64,000 bases of DNA from Paragordius varius (lineage: Eukaryota > Nematomorpha): assembly GCA_964247055.1 (NCBI GenBank), contig OZ176050.1, positions 434,001 through 498,000 of the forward strand, written 5' to 3'. How positions within the stretch are numbered: position 1 is the first letter of the stretch; every line of letters begins with the position of its first letter. This document shows positions 11,003-24,481 of the stretch, piece after piece. Under the pieces are notes generated by a model that had not been told where the DNA came from, made no database searches, and worked only from the letters and a program-made list of their open reading frames with translations. The position numbers and the translations under genes were made by a program.

Positions 11003-11693
11003 TGGCTACCTAAAATCCAAATTTGATCAGGTGATGTCGCCATAATTTTTTTGGGTAGCTCTATAGTAGTTCCATCATCACCCCAAATATTTTTGAGATC
11101 GAAGTATAAATGTAATTTTTATGAATTTTTTAAATATTTAAAAAATTTATTTTATACGATTTTAAAAATAAAAATGCCTACCTAAAATCCAAATTTGATC
11201 AGGTGATGTCGCCATAATTTTTTTTGGGTAGCCCTATCGTAGTTCCATCATCACCCCGAATACTTTGGGGATCGGACTATAAATGTAATTTTTATGAATT
11301 TTTTAAATATTTAAAAAATTTATTTTATACGATTTTAAAAATAAAAATGGCTACCTAAAATCCAAATTTGATCAGGTGATGTCGCCATAATTTTTTTTGG
11401 GTAGCCCTATGGTAGTTCCATCATCACCCCTAATATTTTGGGGATCGGACTATAAATGTAATTTTTATGAATTTTTTAAATATTTAAAAAATTTATTTTA
11501 TACGATTTTAAAAATAAAAATGGCTACCTAAAATCCAAAAATGATCAGGTGATGTCGCCATAATTTTTTTTGGGTAGCCCTATGGTAGTTCCATCATAAC
11601 CCCAAATATTTTTGAGATCGGACTTTAAATGTAATTTTTATGAATTTTTTAAATATTTAAAAAATTTATTTTTTACGATTTTAAAAATAAAAA

Positions 11694-13251
11694 TGGCTAC
11701 CTAAAATCCAAATTTGATCAGGTGATGTCCCCATAATTTTTTTTGGGTAGCCCTATGGTAGTTCCATCATCACCCCAAATATTGTCGAGATCGGAGTATA
11801 AATGTAATTTTTTTGAATTTTTTAAATATTTAAAAAATTTATTTTATACGATTTTAAAAATAAAAATGGCTACCTAAAATCCAAATTTGATCAGGTGATG
11901 TCGCCATAATTTTTTTTGGGTAGCCCTATGGTAGTTCCATCATCACCCCAAATATTTTCGAGATCGGACTATAAATGTAATTTTTATGAATTTTTTAAAT
12001 ATTTAAAAAATTTATTTTATACGATTTTAAAAATAAAAATGGCTACCTAAAATCCAAATTTGATCAGGTGATGTCCCCATAATTTTTTTAGGGTAGCCCT
12101 ATGGTAGTTCCATCATCACCCCAAATATTGTCGAGATCGGAGTATAAATGTAATTTTTTTGAATTTTTTAAATATTTAAAAAATTTATTTTATACGATTT
12201 TAAAAATAAAAATGGCTACCTAAAATCCAAATTTGATCAGGTGATGTCGCCATAATTTTTTTTGGGTAGCCCTATGGTAGTTCCATCATCACCCCAAATA
12301 TTTTCGAGATCGGACTATAAATGTAATTTTTATGAATTTTTTAAATATTTAAAAAATTTATTTTATACGATTTTAAAAATAAAAATGGCTACCTAAAATC
12401 CAAATTTGATCAGGTGATGTCGACATAATTTTTTTTGCGTAGCCCTATGGTAGTTCCATCATCACCCCTAATATTTTGGGGATCGGACTATAAATGTAAT
12501 TTTTATGAATTTTTTAAATATTTAAAAAATTTATTTTATACGATTTTAAAAATAAAAATGGCTCTCTAAAATCCAAATTTGATCAGGTGATGTCGCCATA
12601 AATTTTTTTTGGGTAGCCCTATGGTAGTTCCATCATCACCCCAAATATTTTCGAGATCGGAGTATTAATGTAATTTTTATGAATTTTTTAAATATTTAAA
12701 AAATTTATTTTATACGATTTTAAAAATAAAAATGGCTACCTAAAATCCAAATTTGATCAGGTGATGTCGCCATAATTTTTTTTGGGTAGCCCTATGGTAG
12801 TTCCATCATCACCCCTAATATTTTGGGGATCGGACTATAAATGTAATTTTTATGAATTTTTTAAATATTTAAAAAATTTATTTTATACGATTTTAAAAAT
12901 AAAAATGGCTACCTAAAATCCATAAATGATCAGGTGATGTCGCCATAATTTTTTTTGGGTAGCCCTATGGTAGTTCCATCATAACCCCAAATATTTTTGA
13001 GATCGGACTTTAAATGTAATTTTTATGAATTTTTTAAATATTTAAAAAATTTATTTTATACGATTTTAAAAATAAAAATGGCTACCTAAAATCCAAATTT
13101 GATCAGGTGATGTCGCCATAATTTTTTTTGGGTAGCCCTATGGTAGTTCCATCATAACCCCAAATATTTTTGAGATCGGACTTTAAATGTAATTTTTATG
13201 AATTTTTTAAATATTTAAAAAATTTATTTTTTACGATTTTAAAAATAAAAA
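11694..13251 (+). repeat. 9-mer HOR (L-M-L-M-N-Q'-X-Y-Z), 1,558 bp
   Basis: L (11694-11866) has GTCCCC, ATTGTCGAG and TTTTTTTGAATT. M is GTCGCC with TTTTCGAG and GGAC. N (12386-12558) has GTCGACAT, GCGTAG and CCCCTAAT. Q' starts GGCTCTC. X is CCCCTAATATTTTGGGG. Y is CCATAAATG or CCAAAAATG with CATAACCCC and GGACTTTAAATG. Z is CATAACCCC with GGACTTT. The unit ends with TTATTTTTTACG before the next L, which marks the junction with the following copy. Confidence 0.88.
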
Positions 13252-14636
13252 TGGCTACCTAAAATCCAAATTTGATCAGGTGATGTCCCCATAATTTTTT
13301 TTGGGTAGCCCTATGGTAGTTCCATCATCACCCCAAATATTGTCGAGATCGGAGTATAAATGTAATTTTTTTGAATTTTTTAAATATTTAAAAAATTTAT
13401 TTTATACGATTTTAAAAATAAAAATGGCTACCTAAAATCCAAATTTGATCAGGTGATGTCGCCATAATTTTTTTTGGGTAGCCCTATGGGAGTTCCATCA
13501 TCACCCCAAATATTTTCGAGATCGGACTATAAATGTAATTTTTATGAATTTTTTAAATATTTAAAAAATTTATTTTATACGATTTTAAAAATAAAAATGG
13601 CTACCTAAAATCCAAATTTGATCAGGTGATGTCCCCATAATTTTTTTTGGGTAGCCCTATGGTAGTTCCATCATCACCCCAAATATTGTCGAGATCGGAG
13701 TATAAATGTAATTTTTTTGAATTTTTTAAATATTTAAAAAATTTATTTTATACGATTTTAAAAATAAAAATGGCTACCTAAAATCCAAATTTGATCAGGT
13801 GATGTCGCCATAATTTTTTTTGGGTAGCCCTATGGTAGTTCCATCATCACCCCAAATATTTTCGAGATCGGACTATAAATGTAATTTTTATGAATTTTTT
13901 AAATATTTAAAAAATTTATTTTATACGATTTTAAAAATAAAAATGGCTACCTAAAATCCAAATTTGATCAGGTGATGTCGCCATAAATTTTTTTTGGGTA
14001 GCCCTATGGTAGTTCCATCATCACCCCAAATATTTTCGAGATCGGAGTATTAATGTAATTTTTATGAATTTTTTAAATATTTAAAAAATTTATTTTATAC
14101 GATTTTAAAAATAAAAATGGCTACCTAAAATCCAAATTTGATCAGGTGATGTCGCCATAATTTTTTTTGGGTAGCCCTATGGTAGTTCCATCATCACCCC
14201 TAATATTTTGGGGATCGGACTATAAATGTAATTTTTATGAATTTTTTAAATATTTAAAAAATTTATTTTATACGATTTTAAAAATAAAAATGGCTACCTA
14301 AAATCCAAAAATGATCAGGTGATGTCGCCATAATTTTTTTTGGGTAGCCCTATGGTAGTTCCATCATAACCCCAAATATTTTTGAGATCGGACTTTAAAT
14401 GTAATTTTTATGAATTTTTTAAATATTTAAAAAATTTATTTTATACGATTTTAAAAATAAAAATGGCTACCTAAAATCCAAATTTGATCAGGTGATGTCG
14501 CCATAATTTTTTTTGGGTAGCCCTATGGTAGTTCCATCATAACCCCAAATATTTTTGAGATCGGACTTTAAATGTAATTTTTATGAATTTTTTAAATATT
14601 TAAAAAATTTATTTTTTACGATTTTAAAAATAAAAA
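13252..14636 (+). repeat. 8-mer version of the L-to-Z unit, 1,385 bp
   Basis: Same order as the preceding 9-mer but without N. The Q-like monomer has a normal GGCTACC head and keeps CATAAATTT and GTATTAATG, so it looks like a hybrid joining another head to a Q body. M carries a private ATGGGAGTTCC. Again ends TTATTTTTTACG. Confidence 0.85.
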
Positions 14637-16885
14637 TGGCTACCTAAAATCCAAATTTGATCAGGTGATGTCCCCATAATTTTTTTTGGGTAGCCCTATG
14701 GTAGTTCCATCATCACCCCAAATATTGTCGAGATCGGAGTATAAATGTAATTTTTTTGAATTTTTTAAATATTTAAAAAATTTATTTTATACGATTTTAA
14801 AAATAAAAATGGCTACCTAAAATCCAAATTTGATCAGGTGATGTCGCCATAATTTTTTTTGGGTAGCCCTATGGTAGTTCCATCATCACCCCAAATATTT
14901 TCGAGATCGGACTATAAATGTAATTTTTATGAATTTTTTAAATATTTAAAAAATTTATTTTATACGATTTTAAAAATAAAAATGGCTACCTAAAATCCAA
15001 ATTTGATCAGGTGATGTCCCCATAATTTTTTTTGGGTAGCCCTATGGTAGTTCCATCATCACCCCAAATATTGTCGAGATCGGAGTATAAATGTAATTTT
15101 TTTGAATTTTTTAAATATTTAAAAAATTTATTTTATACGATTTTAAAAATAAAAATGGCTACCTAAAATCCAAATTTGATCAGGTGATGTCGCCATAATT
15201 TTTTTTGGGTAGCCCTATGGTAGTTCCATCATCACCCCAAATATTTTCGAGATCGGACTATAAATGTAATTTTTATGAATTTTTTAAATATTTAAAAAAT
15301 TTATTTTATACGATTTTAAAAATAAAAATGGCTACCTAAAATCCAAATTTGATCAGGTGATGTCGACATAATTTTTTTTGCGTAGCCCTATGGTAGTTCC
15401 ATCATCACCCCTAATATTTTGGGGATCGGACTATAAATGTAATTTTTATGAATTTTTTAAATATTTAAAAAATTTATTTTATACGATTTTAAAAATAAAA
15501 ATGGCTCCCTAAAATCCAAATTTGATCAGGTGATGTCGCCATAAATTTTTTTTGGGTAGCCCTATGGTAGTTCCATCATCACGCCAAATATTTTCGAGAT
15601 CGGAGTATTAATGTAATTTTTATGAATTTATTAAATATTTAAAAAATTTATTTTATACGATTTTAAAAATAAAAATGGCTACCTAAAATCCAAATTTGAT
15701 CAGGTGATGTCACCATAATTTTTTTTGGGTAGCCCTATGGTAGTTCCATCATCACCCCAAATATTTTCGAGATCGGAGTATAAATGTAATTTTTATGAAT
15801 TTTTTAAATATTTAAAAAATTTATTTTATACGATTTTAAAAATAAAAATGGCTACCTAAAATCCAAATTTGATCAGGTGATGTCGCCATAATTTTTTTTG
15901 AGTAGCTCTATGGTAGTTCCATCATCACCCCGAATACTTTGGGGATCGGACTATAAATGTAATTTTTATGAATTTTTTAAATATTTAAAAAATTTATTTT
16001 ATACGATTTTAAAAATAAAAATGGCTACCTAAAATCCAAATTTGATCAGGTGATGTCGCCATAATTTTTTTGGGTAGCTCTATAGTAGTTCCATCATCAC
16101 CCCAAATATTTTTGAGATCGAAGTATAAATGTAATTTTTATGAATTTTTTAAATATTTAAAAAATTTATTTTATACGATTTTAAAAATAAAAATGCCTAC
16201 CTAAAATCCAAATTTGATCAGGTGATGTCGCCATAATTTTTTTTGGGTAGCCCTATCGTAGTTCCATCATCACCCCGAATACTTTGGGGATCGGACTATA
16301 AATGTTATTTTTATGAATTTTTTAAATATTTAAAAAATTTATTTTATACGATTTTAAAAATAAAAATGGCTACCTAAAATCCAAATTTGATCAGGTGATG
16401 TCGCCATAATTTTTTTTGGGTAGCCCTATGGTAGTTCCATCATCACCCCTAATATTTTGGGGATCGGACTATAAATGTAATTTTTATGAATTTTTTAAAT
16501 ATTTAAAAAATTTATTTTATACGATTTTAAAAATAAAAATGGCTACCTAAAATCCAAAAATGATCAGGTGATGTCGCCATAATTTTTTTTGGGTAGCCCT
16601 ATGGCAGTTCCATCATAACCCCAAATATTTTTGAGATCGGACTTTAAATGTAATTTTTATGAATTTTTTAAATATTTAAAAAATTTATTTTATACGATTT
16701 TAAAAATAAAAATGGCTACCTAAAATCCAAATTTGATCAGGTGATGTCGCCATAATTTTTTTTGGGTAGCCCTATGGTAGTTCCATCATAACCCCAAATA
16801 TTTTTGAGATCGGACTTTAAATGTAATTTTTATGAATTTTTTAAATATTTAAAAAATTTATTTTATACGATTTTAAAAATAAAAA
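14637..16885 (+). repeat. 13-mer: L-to-Z unit with R-S-T-U inserted, 2,249 bp
   Basis: The order is L-M-L-M-N-Q, then R-S-T-U from vocabulary 2, then X-Y-Z. It equals the 9-mer at 11,694 with four vocabulary 2 monomers between Q and X. Because Q belongs next to R in vocabulary 2 and next to X here, exchange at or beside Q explains the insertion. U here has ATGTTATTTTT, a private mark shared with the copies in the next zone. Confidence 0.85.
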
Positions 16886-19800
16886 TGGCTACCTAAAATC
16901 CAAATTTGATCAGGTGATGTCGCCATAATTTTTTTTGGGTAGCCCTATAGTAGTTCCATCATCACCCCAAATATTTTTGAGATCGGAGTATAAATGTAAT
17001 TTTTATGAATTTTTTAAATATTTAAAAAATTTATTTTATACGATTTTAAAAATAAAAATGGCTACCTAAAATCCAAATTTGATCAGGTGATGTCGCCATA
17101 ATTTTTTTTGGGTAGCCCTATAGTAGTTCCATCATCACCCCAAATATTTTCGAGATCGGAGTATAAATGTAATTTTTATGAATTTTTTAAATATTTAAAA
17201 AATTTATTTTATACGATTTTAAAAATAAAAATGGCTCCCTAAAATCCAAATTTGATCAGGTGATGTCGCCATAATTTTTTTGGGTAGCTCTATAGTAGTT
17301 CCATCATCACCCCAAATATTTTTGAGATCGAAGTATAAATGTAATTTTTATGAATTTTTTAAATATTTAAAAAATTTATTTTATACGATTTTAAAAATAA
17401 AAATGGCTACCTAAAATCCAAATTTGATCAGGTGATGTCGCCATAATTTTTTTTGGGTAGCCCTATAGTAGTTCCATCATCACCCCAAATATTTTTGAGA
17501 TCGGAGTATAAATGTAATTTTTATGAATTTTTTAAATATTTAAAAAATTTATTTTATACGATTTTAAAAATAAAAATGGCTACCTAAAATCCAAATTTGA
17601 TCAGGTGATGTCGCCATAATTTTTTTTGGGTAGTCCTATGGTAGTTCCATCATCACCCCAAATATTTTGGGGATCGGACTATAAATGTAATTTTTATGAA
17701 TTTTTTAAATATTTAAAAAATTTATTTTATACGATTTTAAAAATAAAAATGGCTACCTAAAATCCAAATTTGATCAGGTGATGTCGCCATAATTTTTTTT
17801 GAGTAGCTCTATGGTAGTTCCATCATCACCCCGAATACTTTGGGGATCGGACTATAAATGTAATTTTTATGAATTTTTTAAATATTTAAAAAATTTATTT
17901 TATACGATTTTAAAAATAAAAATGGCTACCTAAAATCCAAATTTGATCAGGTGATGTCGCCATAATTTTTTTGGGTAGCTCTATAGTAGTTCCATCATCA
18001 CCCCAAATATTTTTGAGATCGAAGTATAAATGTAATTTTTATGAATTTTTTAAATATTTAAAAAATTTATTTTATACGATTTTAAAAATAAAAATGCCTA
18101 CCTAAAATCCAAATTTGATCAGGTGATGTCGCCATAATTTTTTTTGGGTAGCCCTATCGTAGTTCCATCATCACCCCGAATACTTTGGGGATCGGACTAT
18201 AAATGTAATTTTTATGAATTTTTTAAATATTTAAAAAATTTATTTTATACGATTTTAAAAATAAAAATGGCTACCTAAAATCCAAATTTGATCAGGTGAT
18301 GTCGCCATAATTTTTTTTGGGTAGCCCTATGGTAGTTCCATCATCACCCCTAATATTTTGGGGATCGGACTATAAATGTAATTTTTATGAATTTTTTAAA
18401 TATTTAAAAAATTTATTTTATACGATTTTAAAAATAAAAATGGCTACCTAAAATCCAAAAATGATCAGGTGATGTCGCCATAATTTTTTTTGGGTAGCCC
18501 TATGGTAGTTCCATCATAACCCCAAATATTTTTGAGATCGGACTTTAAATGTAATTTTTATGAATTTTTTAAATATTTAAAAAATTTATTTTATACGATT
18601 TTAAAAATAAAAATGGCTACCTAAAATCCAAATTTGATCAGGTGATGTCGCCATAATTTTTTTTGGGTAGCCCTATGGTAGTTCCATCATCACCCCAAAT
18701 ATTTTCGAGATCGGACTATAAATGTAATTTTTATGAATTTTTTAAATATTTAAAAAATTTATTTTATACGATTTTAAAAATAAAAATGGCTACCTAAAAT
18801 CCAAATTTGATCAGGTGATGTCCCCATAATTTTTTTTGGGTAGCCCTATGGTAGTTCCATCATCACCCCAAATATTGTCGAGATCGGAGTATAAATGTAA
18901 TTTTTTTGAATTTTTTAAATATTTAAAAAATTTATTTTATACGATTTTAAAAATAAAAATGGCTACCTAAAATCCAAATTTGATCAGGTGATGTCGCCAT
19001 AATTTTTTTTGGGTAGCCCTATGGTAGTTCCATCATCACCCCAAATATTTTCGAGATCGGACTATGAATGTAATTTTTATGAATTTTTTAAATATTTAAA
19101 AAATTTATTTTATACGATTTTAAAAATAAAAATGGCTACCTAAAATCCAAATTTGATCAGGTGATGTCGACATAATTTTTTTTGCGTAGCCCTATGGTAG
19201 TTCCATCATCACCCCTAATATTTTGGGGATCGGACTATAAATGTAATTTTTATGAATTTTTTAAATATTTAAAAAATTTATTTTATACGATTTTAAAAAT
19301 AAAAATGCCTACCTAAAATCCAAATTTGATCAGGTGATGTCGCCATAATTTTTTTTGGGTAGCCCTATCGTAGTTCCATCATCACCCCGAATACTTTGGG
19401 GATCGGACTATAAATGTTATTTTTATGAATTTTTTAAATATTTAAAAAATTTATTTTATATTTTAAAAATAAAAATGGCTACCTAAAATCCAAATTTGAT
19501 CAGGTGATGTCGCCATAATTTTTTTTGGGTAGCCCTATGGTAGTTCCATCATCACCCCTAATATTTTGGGGATCGGACTATAAATGTAATTTTTATGAAT
19601 TTTTTAAATATTTAAAAAATTTATTTTATACGATTTTAAAAATAAAAATGGCTACCTAAAATCCAAAAATGATCAGGTGATGTCGCCATAATTTTTTTTG
19701 GGTAGCCCTATGGCAGTTCCATCATAACCCCAAATATTTTTGAGATCGGACTTTAAATGTAATTTTTATGATTTTTTTAAATATTTAAAAAATTTATTTT

Positions 19801-19994
19801 ATACGATTTTAAAAATAAAAATGGCTACCTAAAATCCAAATTTGATCAGGTGATGTCGCCATAATTTTTTTTGGGTAGCCCTATGGTAGTTCCATCATAA
19901 CCCCAAATATTTTTGAGATCCGACTTTAAATGTAATTTTTATGAATTTTTTAAATATTTAAAAAATTTATTTTATATGATTTTAAAAATAAAAA
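16886..19994 (+). repeat. 18-mer HOR, copy 1, about 3,109 bp
   Basis: Order: V' (ATAGTAG, TTTTTGAG, GGAG), V, a GGCTCCC-headed T, V', O (TAGTCCTAT), S, T, U, X, Y, M, L, M with ACTATGAATG, N, U with ATGTTATTTTT and a 4-5 bp loss at TTTTATATTTT (near 19,451), X, Y with ATGGCAG, Z with GATCCGAC. The next copy with the same rare marks starts 4,492 bp later. Confidence 0.9.
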
Positions 19995-21377
19995 TGGCTA
20001 CCTAAAATCCAAATTTGATCAGGTGATGTCGCCATAATTTTTTTTGGGTAGCCCTATAGTAGTTCCATCATCACCCCAAATATTTTTGAGATCGGAGTAT
20101 AAATGTAATTTTTATGAATTTTTTAAATATTTAAAAAATTTATTTTATACGATTTTAAAAATAAAAATGGCTACCTAAAATCCAAATTTGATCAGGTGAT
20201 GTCACCATAATTTTTTTTGGGTAGCCCTATGGTAGTTCCATCATCACCCCAAATATTTTCGAGATCGGAGTATAAATGTAATTTTTATGAATTTTTTAAA
20301 TATTTAAAAAATTTATTTTATACGATTTTAAAAATAAAAATGGCTACCTAAAATCCAAATTTGATCAGGTGATGTCGCCATAATTTTTTTTGAGTAGCTC
20401 TATGGTAGTTCCATCATCACCCCGAATACTTTGGGGATCGGACTATAAATGTAATTTTTATGAATTTTTTAAATATTTAAAAAATTTATTTTATACGATT
20501 TTAAAAATAAAAATGGCTACCTAAAATCCAAATTTGATCAGGTGATGTCGCCATAATTTTTTTGGGTAGCTCTATAGTAGTTCCATCATCACCCCAAATA
20601 TTTTTGAGATCGAAGTATAAATGTAATTTTTATGAATTTTTTAAATATTTAAAAAATTTATTTTATACGATTTTAAAAATAAAAATGCCTACCTAAAATC
20701 CAAATTTGATCAGGTGATGTCGCCATAATTTTTTTTGGGTAGCCCTATCGTAGTTCCATCATCACCCCGAATACTTTGGGGATCGGACTATAAATGTTAT
20801 TTTTATGAATTTTTTAAATATTTAAAAAATTTATTTTATACGATTTTAAAAATAAAAATGGCTACCTAAAATCCAAATTTGATCAGGTGATGTCGCCATA
20901 ATTTTTTTTGGGTAGCCCTATGGTAGTTCCATCATCACCCCTAATATTTTGGGGATCGGACTATAAATGTAATTTTTATGAATTTTTTAAATATTTAAAA
21001 AATTTATTTTATACGATTTTAAAAATAAAAATGGCTACCTAAAATCCAAAAATGATCAGGTGATGTCGCCATAATTTTTTTTGGGTAGCCCTATGGCAGT
21101 TCCATCATAACCCCAAATATTTTTGAGATCGGACTTTAAATGTAATTTTTATGAATTTTTTAAATATTTAAAAAATTTATTTTATACGATTTTAAAAATA
21201 AAAATGGCTACCTAAAATCCAAATTTGATCAGGTGATGTCGCCATAATTTTTTTTGGGTAGCCCTATGGTAGTTCCATCATAACCCCAAATATTTTTGAG
21301 ATCGGACTTTAAATGTAATTTTTATGAATTTTTTAAATATTTAAAAAATTTATTTTATACGATTTTAAAAATAAAAA
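19995..21377 (+). repeat. 8-mer between 18-mer copies (V'-R-S-T-U-X-Y-Z)
   Basis: Eight monomers, 1,383 bp. The U, X, Y and Z members repeat marks of the preceding 18-mer (ATGTTATTTTT, ATGGCAG) but lack the TTTTATATTTT loss and the GATCCGAC change. They therefore look like a sister segment from before those changes rather than a simple copy of them. Confidence 0.8.
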
Positions 21378-24300
21378 TGGCTACCTAAAATCCAAATTTG
21401 ATCAGGTGATGTCGCCATAATTTTTTTTGGGTAGCCCTATAGTAGTTCCATCATCACCCCAAATATTTTTGAGATCGGAGTATAAATGTAATTTTTATGA
21501 ATTTTTTAAATATTTAAAAAATTTATTTTATACGATTTTAAAAATAAAAATGGCTACCTAAAATCCAAATTTGATCAGGTGATGTCGCCATAATTTTTTT
21601 TGGGTAGCCCTATAGTAGTTCCATCATCACCCCAAATATTTTCGAGATCGGAGTATAAATGTAATTTTTATGAATTTTTTAAATATTTAAAAAATTTATT
21701 TTATACGATTTTAAAAATAAAAATGGCTCCCTAAAATCCAAATTTGATCAGGTGATGTCGCCATAATTTTTTTGGGTAGCTCTATAGTAGTTCCATCATC
21801 ACCCCAAATATTTTTGAGATCGAAGTATAAATGTAATTTTTATGAATTTTTTAAATATTTAAAAAATTTATTTTATACGATTTTAAAAATAAAAATGGCT
21901 ACCTAAAATCCAAATTTGATCAGGTGATGTCGCCATAATTTTTTTTGGGTAGCCCTATAGTAGTTCCATCATCACCCCAAATATTTTTGAGATCGGAGTA
22001 TAAATGTAATTTTTATGAATTTTTTAAATATTTAAAAAATTTATTTTATACGATTTTAAAAATAAAAATGGCTACCTAAAATCCAAATTTGATCAGGTGA
22101 TGTCGCCATAATTTTTTTTGGGTAGTCCTATGGTAGTTCCATCATCACCCCAAATATTTTGGGGATCGGACTATAAATGTAATTTTTATGAATTTTTTAA
22201 ATATTTAAAAAATTTATTTTATACGATTTTAAAAATAAAAATGGCTACCTAAAATCCAAATTTGATCAGGTGATGTCGCCATAATTTTTTTTGAGTAGCT
22301 CTATGGTAGTTCCATCATCACCCCGAATACTTTGGGGATCGGACTATAAATGTAATTTTTATGAATTTTTTAAATATTTAAAAAATTTATTTTATACGAT
22401 TTTAAAAATAAAAATGGCTACCTAAAATCCAAATTTGATCAGGTGATGTCGCCATAATTTTTTTGGGTAGCTCTATAGTAGTTCCATCATCACCCCAAAT
22501 ATTTTTGAGATCGAAGTATAAATGTAATTTTTATGAATTTTTTAAATATTTAAAAAATTTATTTTATACGATTTTAAAAATAAAAATGCCTACCTAAAAT
22601 CCAAATTTGATCAGGTGATGTCGCCATAATTTTTTTTGGGTAGCCCTATCGTAGTTCCATCATCACCCCGAATACTTTGGGGATCGGACTATAAATGTAA
22701 TTTTTATGAATTTTTTAAATATTTAAAAAATTTATTTTATACGATTTTAAAAATAAAAATGGCTACCTAAAATCCAAATTTGATCAGGTGATGTCGCCAT
22801 AATTTTTTTTGGGTAGCCCTATGGTAGTTCCATCATCACCCCTAATATTTTGGGGATCGGACTATAAATGTAATTTTTATGAATTTTTTAAATATTTAAA
22901 AAATTTATTTTATACGATTTTAAAAATAAAAATGGCTACCTAAAATCCAAAAATGATCAGGTGATGTCGCCATAATTTTTTTTGGGTAGCCCTATGGTAG
23001 TTCCATCATAACCCCAAATATTTTTGAGATCGGACTTTAAATGTAATTTTTATGAATTTTTTAAATATTTAATTATTTTATACGATTTTAAAAATAAAAA
23101 TGGCTACCTAAAATCCAAATTTGATCAGGTGATGTCGCCATAATTTTTTTTGGGTAGCCCTATGGTAGTTCCATCATCACCCCAAATATTTTCGAGATCG
23201 GACTATAAATGTAATTTTTATGAATTTTTTAAATATTTAAAAAATTTATTTTATACGATTTTAAAAATAAAAATGGCTACCTAAAATCCAAATTTGATCA
23301 GGTGATGTCCCCATAATTTTTTTTGGGTAGCCCTATGGTAGTTCCATCATCACCCCAAATATTGTCGAGATCGGAGTATAAATGTAATTTTTTTGAATTT
23401 TTTAAATATTTAAAAAATTTATTTTATACGATTTTAAAAATAAAAATGGCTACCTAAAATCCAAATTTGATCAGGTGATGTCGCCATAATTTTTTTTGGG
23501 TAGCCCTATGGTAGTTCCATCATCACCCCAAATATTTTCGAGATCGGACTATGAATGTAATTTTTATGAATTTTTTAAATATTTAAAAAATTTATTTTAT
23601 ACGATTTTAAAAATAAAAATGGCTACCTAAAATCCAAATTTGATCAGGTGATGTCGACATAATTTTTTTTGCGTAGCCCTATGGTAGTTCCATCATCACC
23701 CCTAATATTTTGGGGATCGGACTATAAATGTAATTTTTATGAATTTTTTAAATATTTAAAAAATTTATTTTATACGATTTTAAAAATAAAAATGCCTACC
23801 TAAAATCCAAATTTGATCAGGTGATGTCGCCATAATTTTTTTTGGGTAGCCCTATCGTAGTTCCATCATCACCCCGAATACTTTGGGGATCGGACTATAA
23901 ATGTTATTTTTATGAATTTTTTAAATATTTAAAAAATTTATTTTATATTTTAAAAATAAAAATGGCTACCTAAAATCCAAATTTGATCAGGTGATGTCGC
24001 CATAATTTTTTTTGGGTAGCCCTATGGTAGTTCCATCATCACCCCTAATATTTTGGGGATCGGACTATAAATGTAATTTTTATGAATTTTTTAAATATTT
24101 AAAAAATTTATTTTATACGATTTTAAAAATAAAAATGGCTACCTAAAATCCAAAAATGATCAGGTGATGTCGCCATAATTTTTTTTGGGTAGCCCTATGG
24201 CAGTTCCATCATAACCCCAAATATTTTTGAGATCGGACTTTAAATGTAATTTTTATGAATTTTTTAAATATTTAAAAAATTTATTTTATACGATTTTAAA

Positions 24301-24481
24301 AATAAAAATGGCTACCTAAAATCCAAATTTGATCAGGTGATGTCGCCATAATTTTTTTTGGGTAGCCCTATGGTAGTTCCATCATAACCCCAAATATTTT
24401 TGAGATCCGACTTTAAATGTAATTTTTATGAATTTTTTAAATATTTAAAAAATTTATTTTATATGATTTTAAAAATAAAAA
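21378..24481 (+). repeat. 18-mer HOR, copy 2, about 3,104 bp
   Basis: It repeats all 18 monomers of 16,886-19,994, including the rare ACTATGAATG, the TTTTATATTTT loss (near 23,938), ATGGCAG and GATCCGAC. A private 5-bp loss in the Y monomer at 22,933-23,100 (ATTTAATTATTTTA) accounts for the shorter length. Confidence 0.9.

Larger units (their letters stand above)
9098..11347 (+). repeat. Zone 2: first run of vocabulary 2 (P-V)
   Basis: The U mark (ATGCCTACC with CTATCGTAG) first appears at 9,271 and the P mark (AATTCGATC with GAGTAGCCC) next to it. The zone contains a tandem V-Q-R-S 4-mer (9,617-11,002) and ends with T and U before the first type X monomer at 11,348. Confidence 0.85.
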
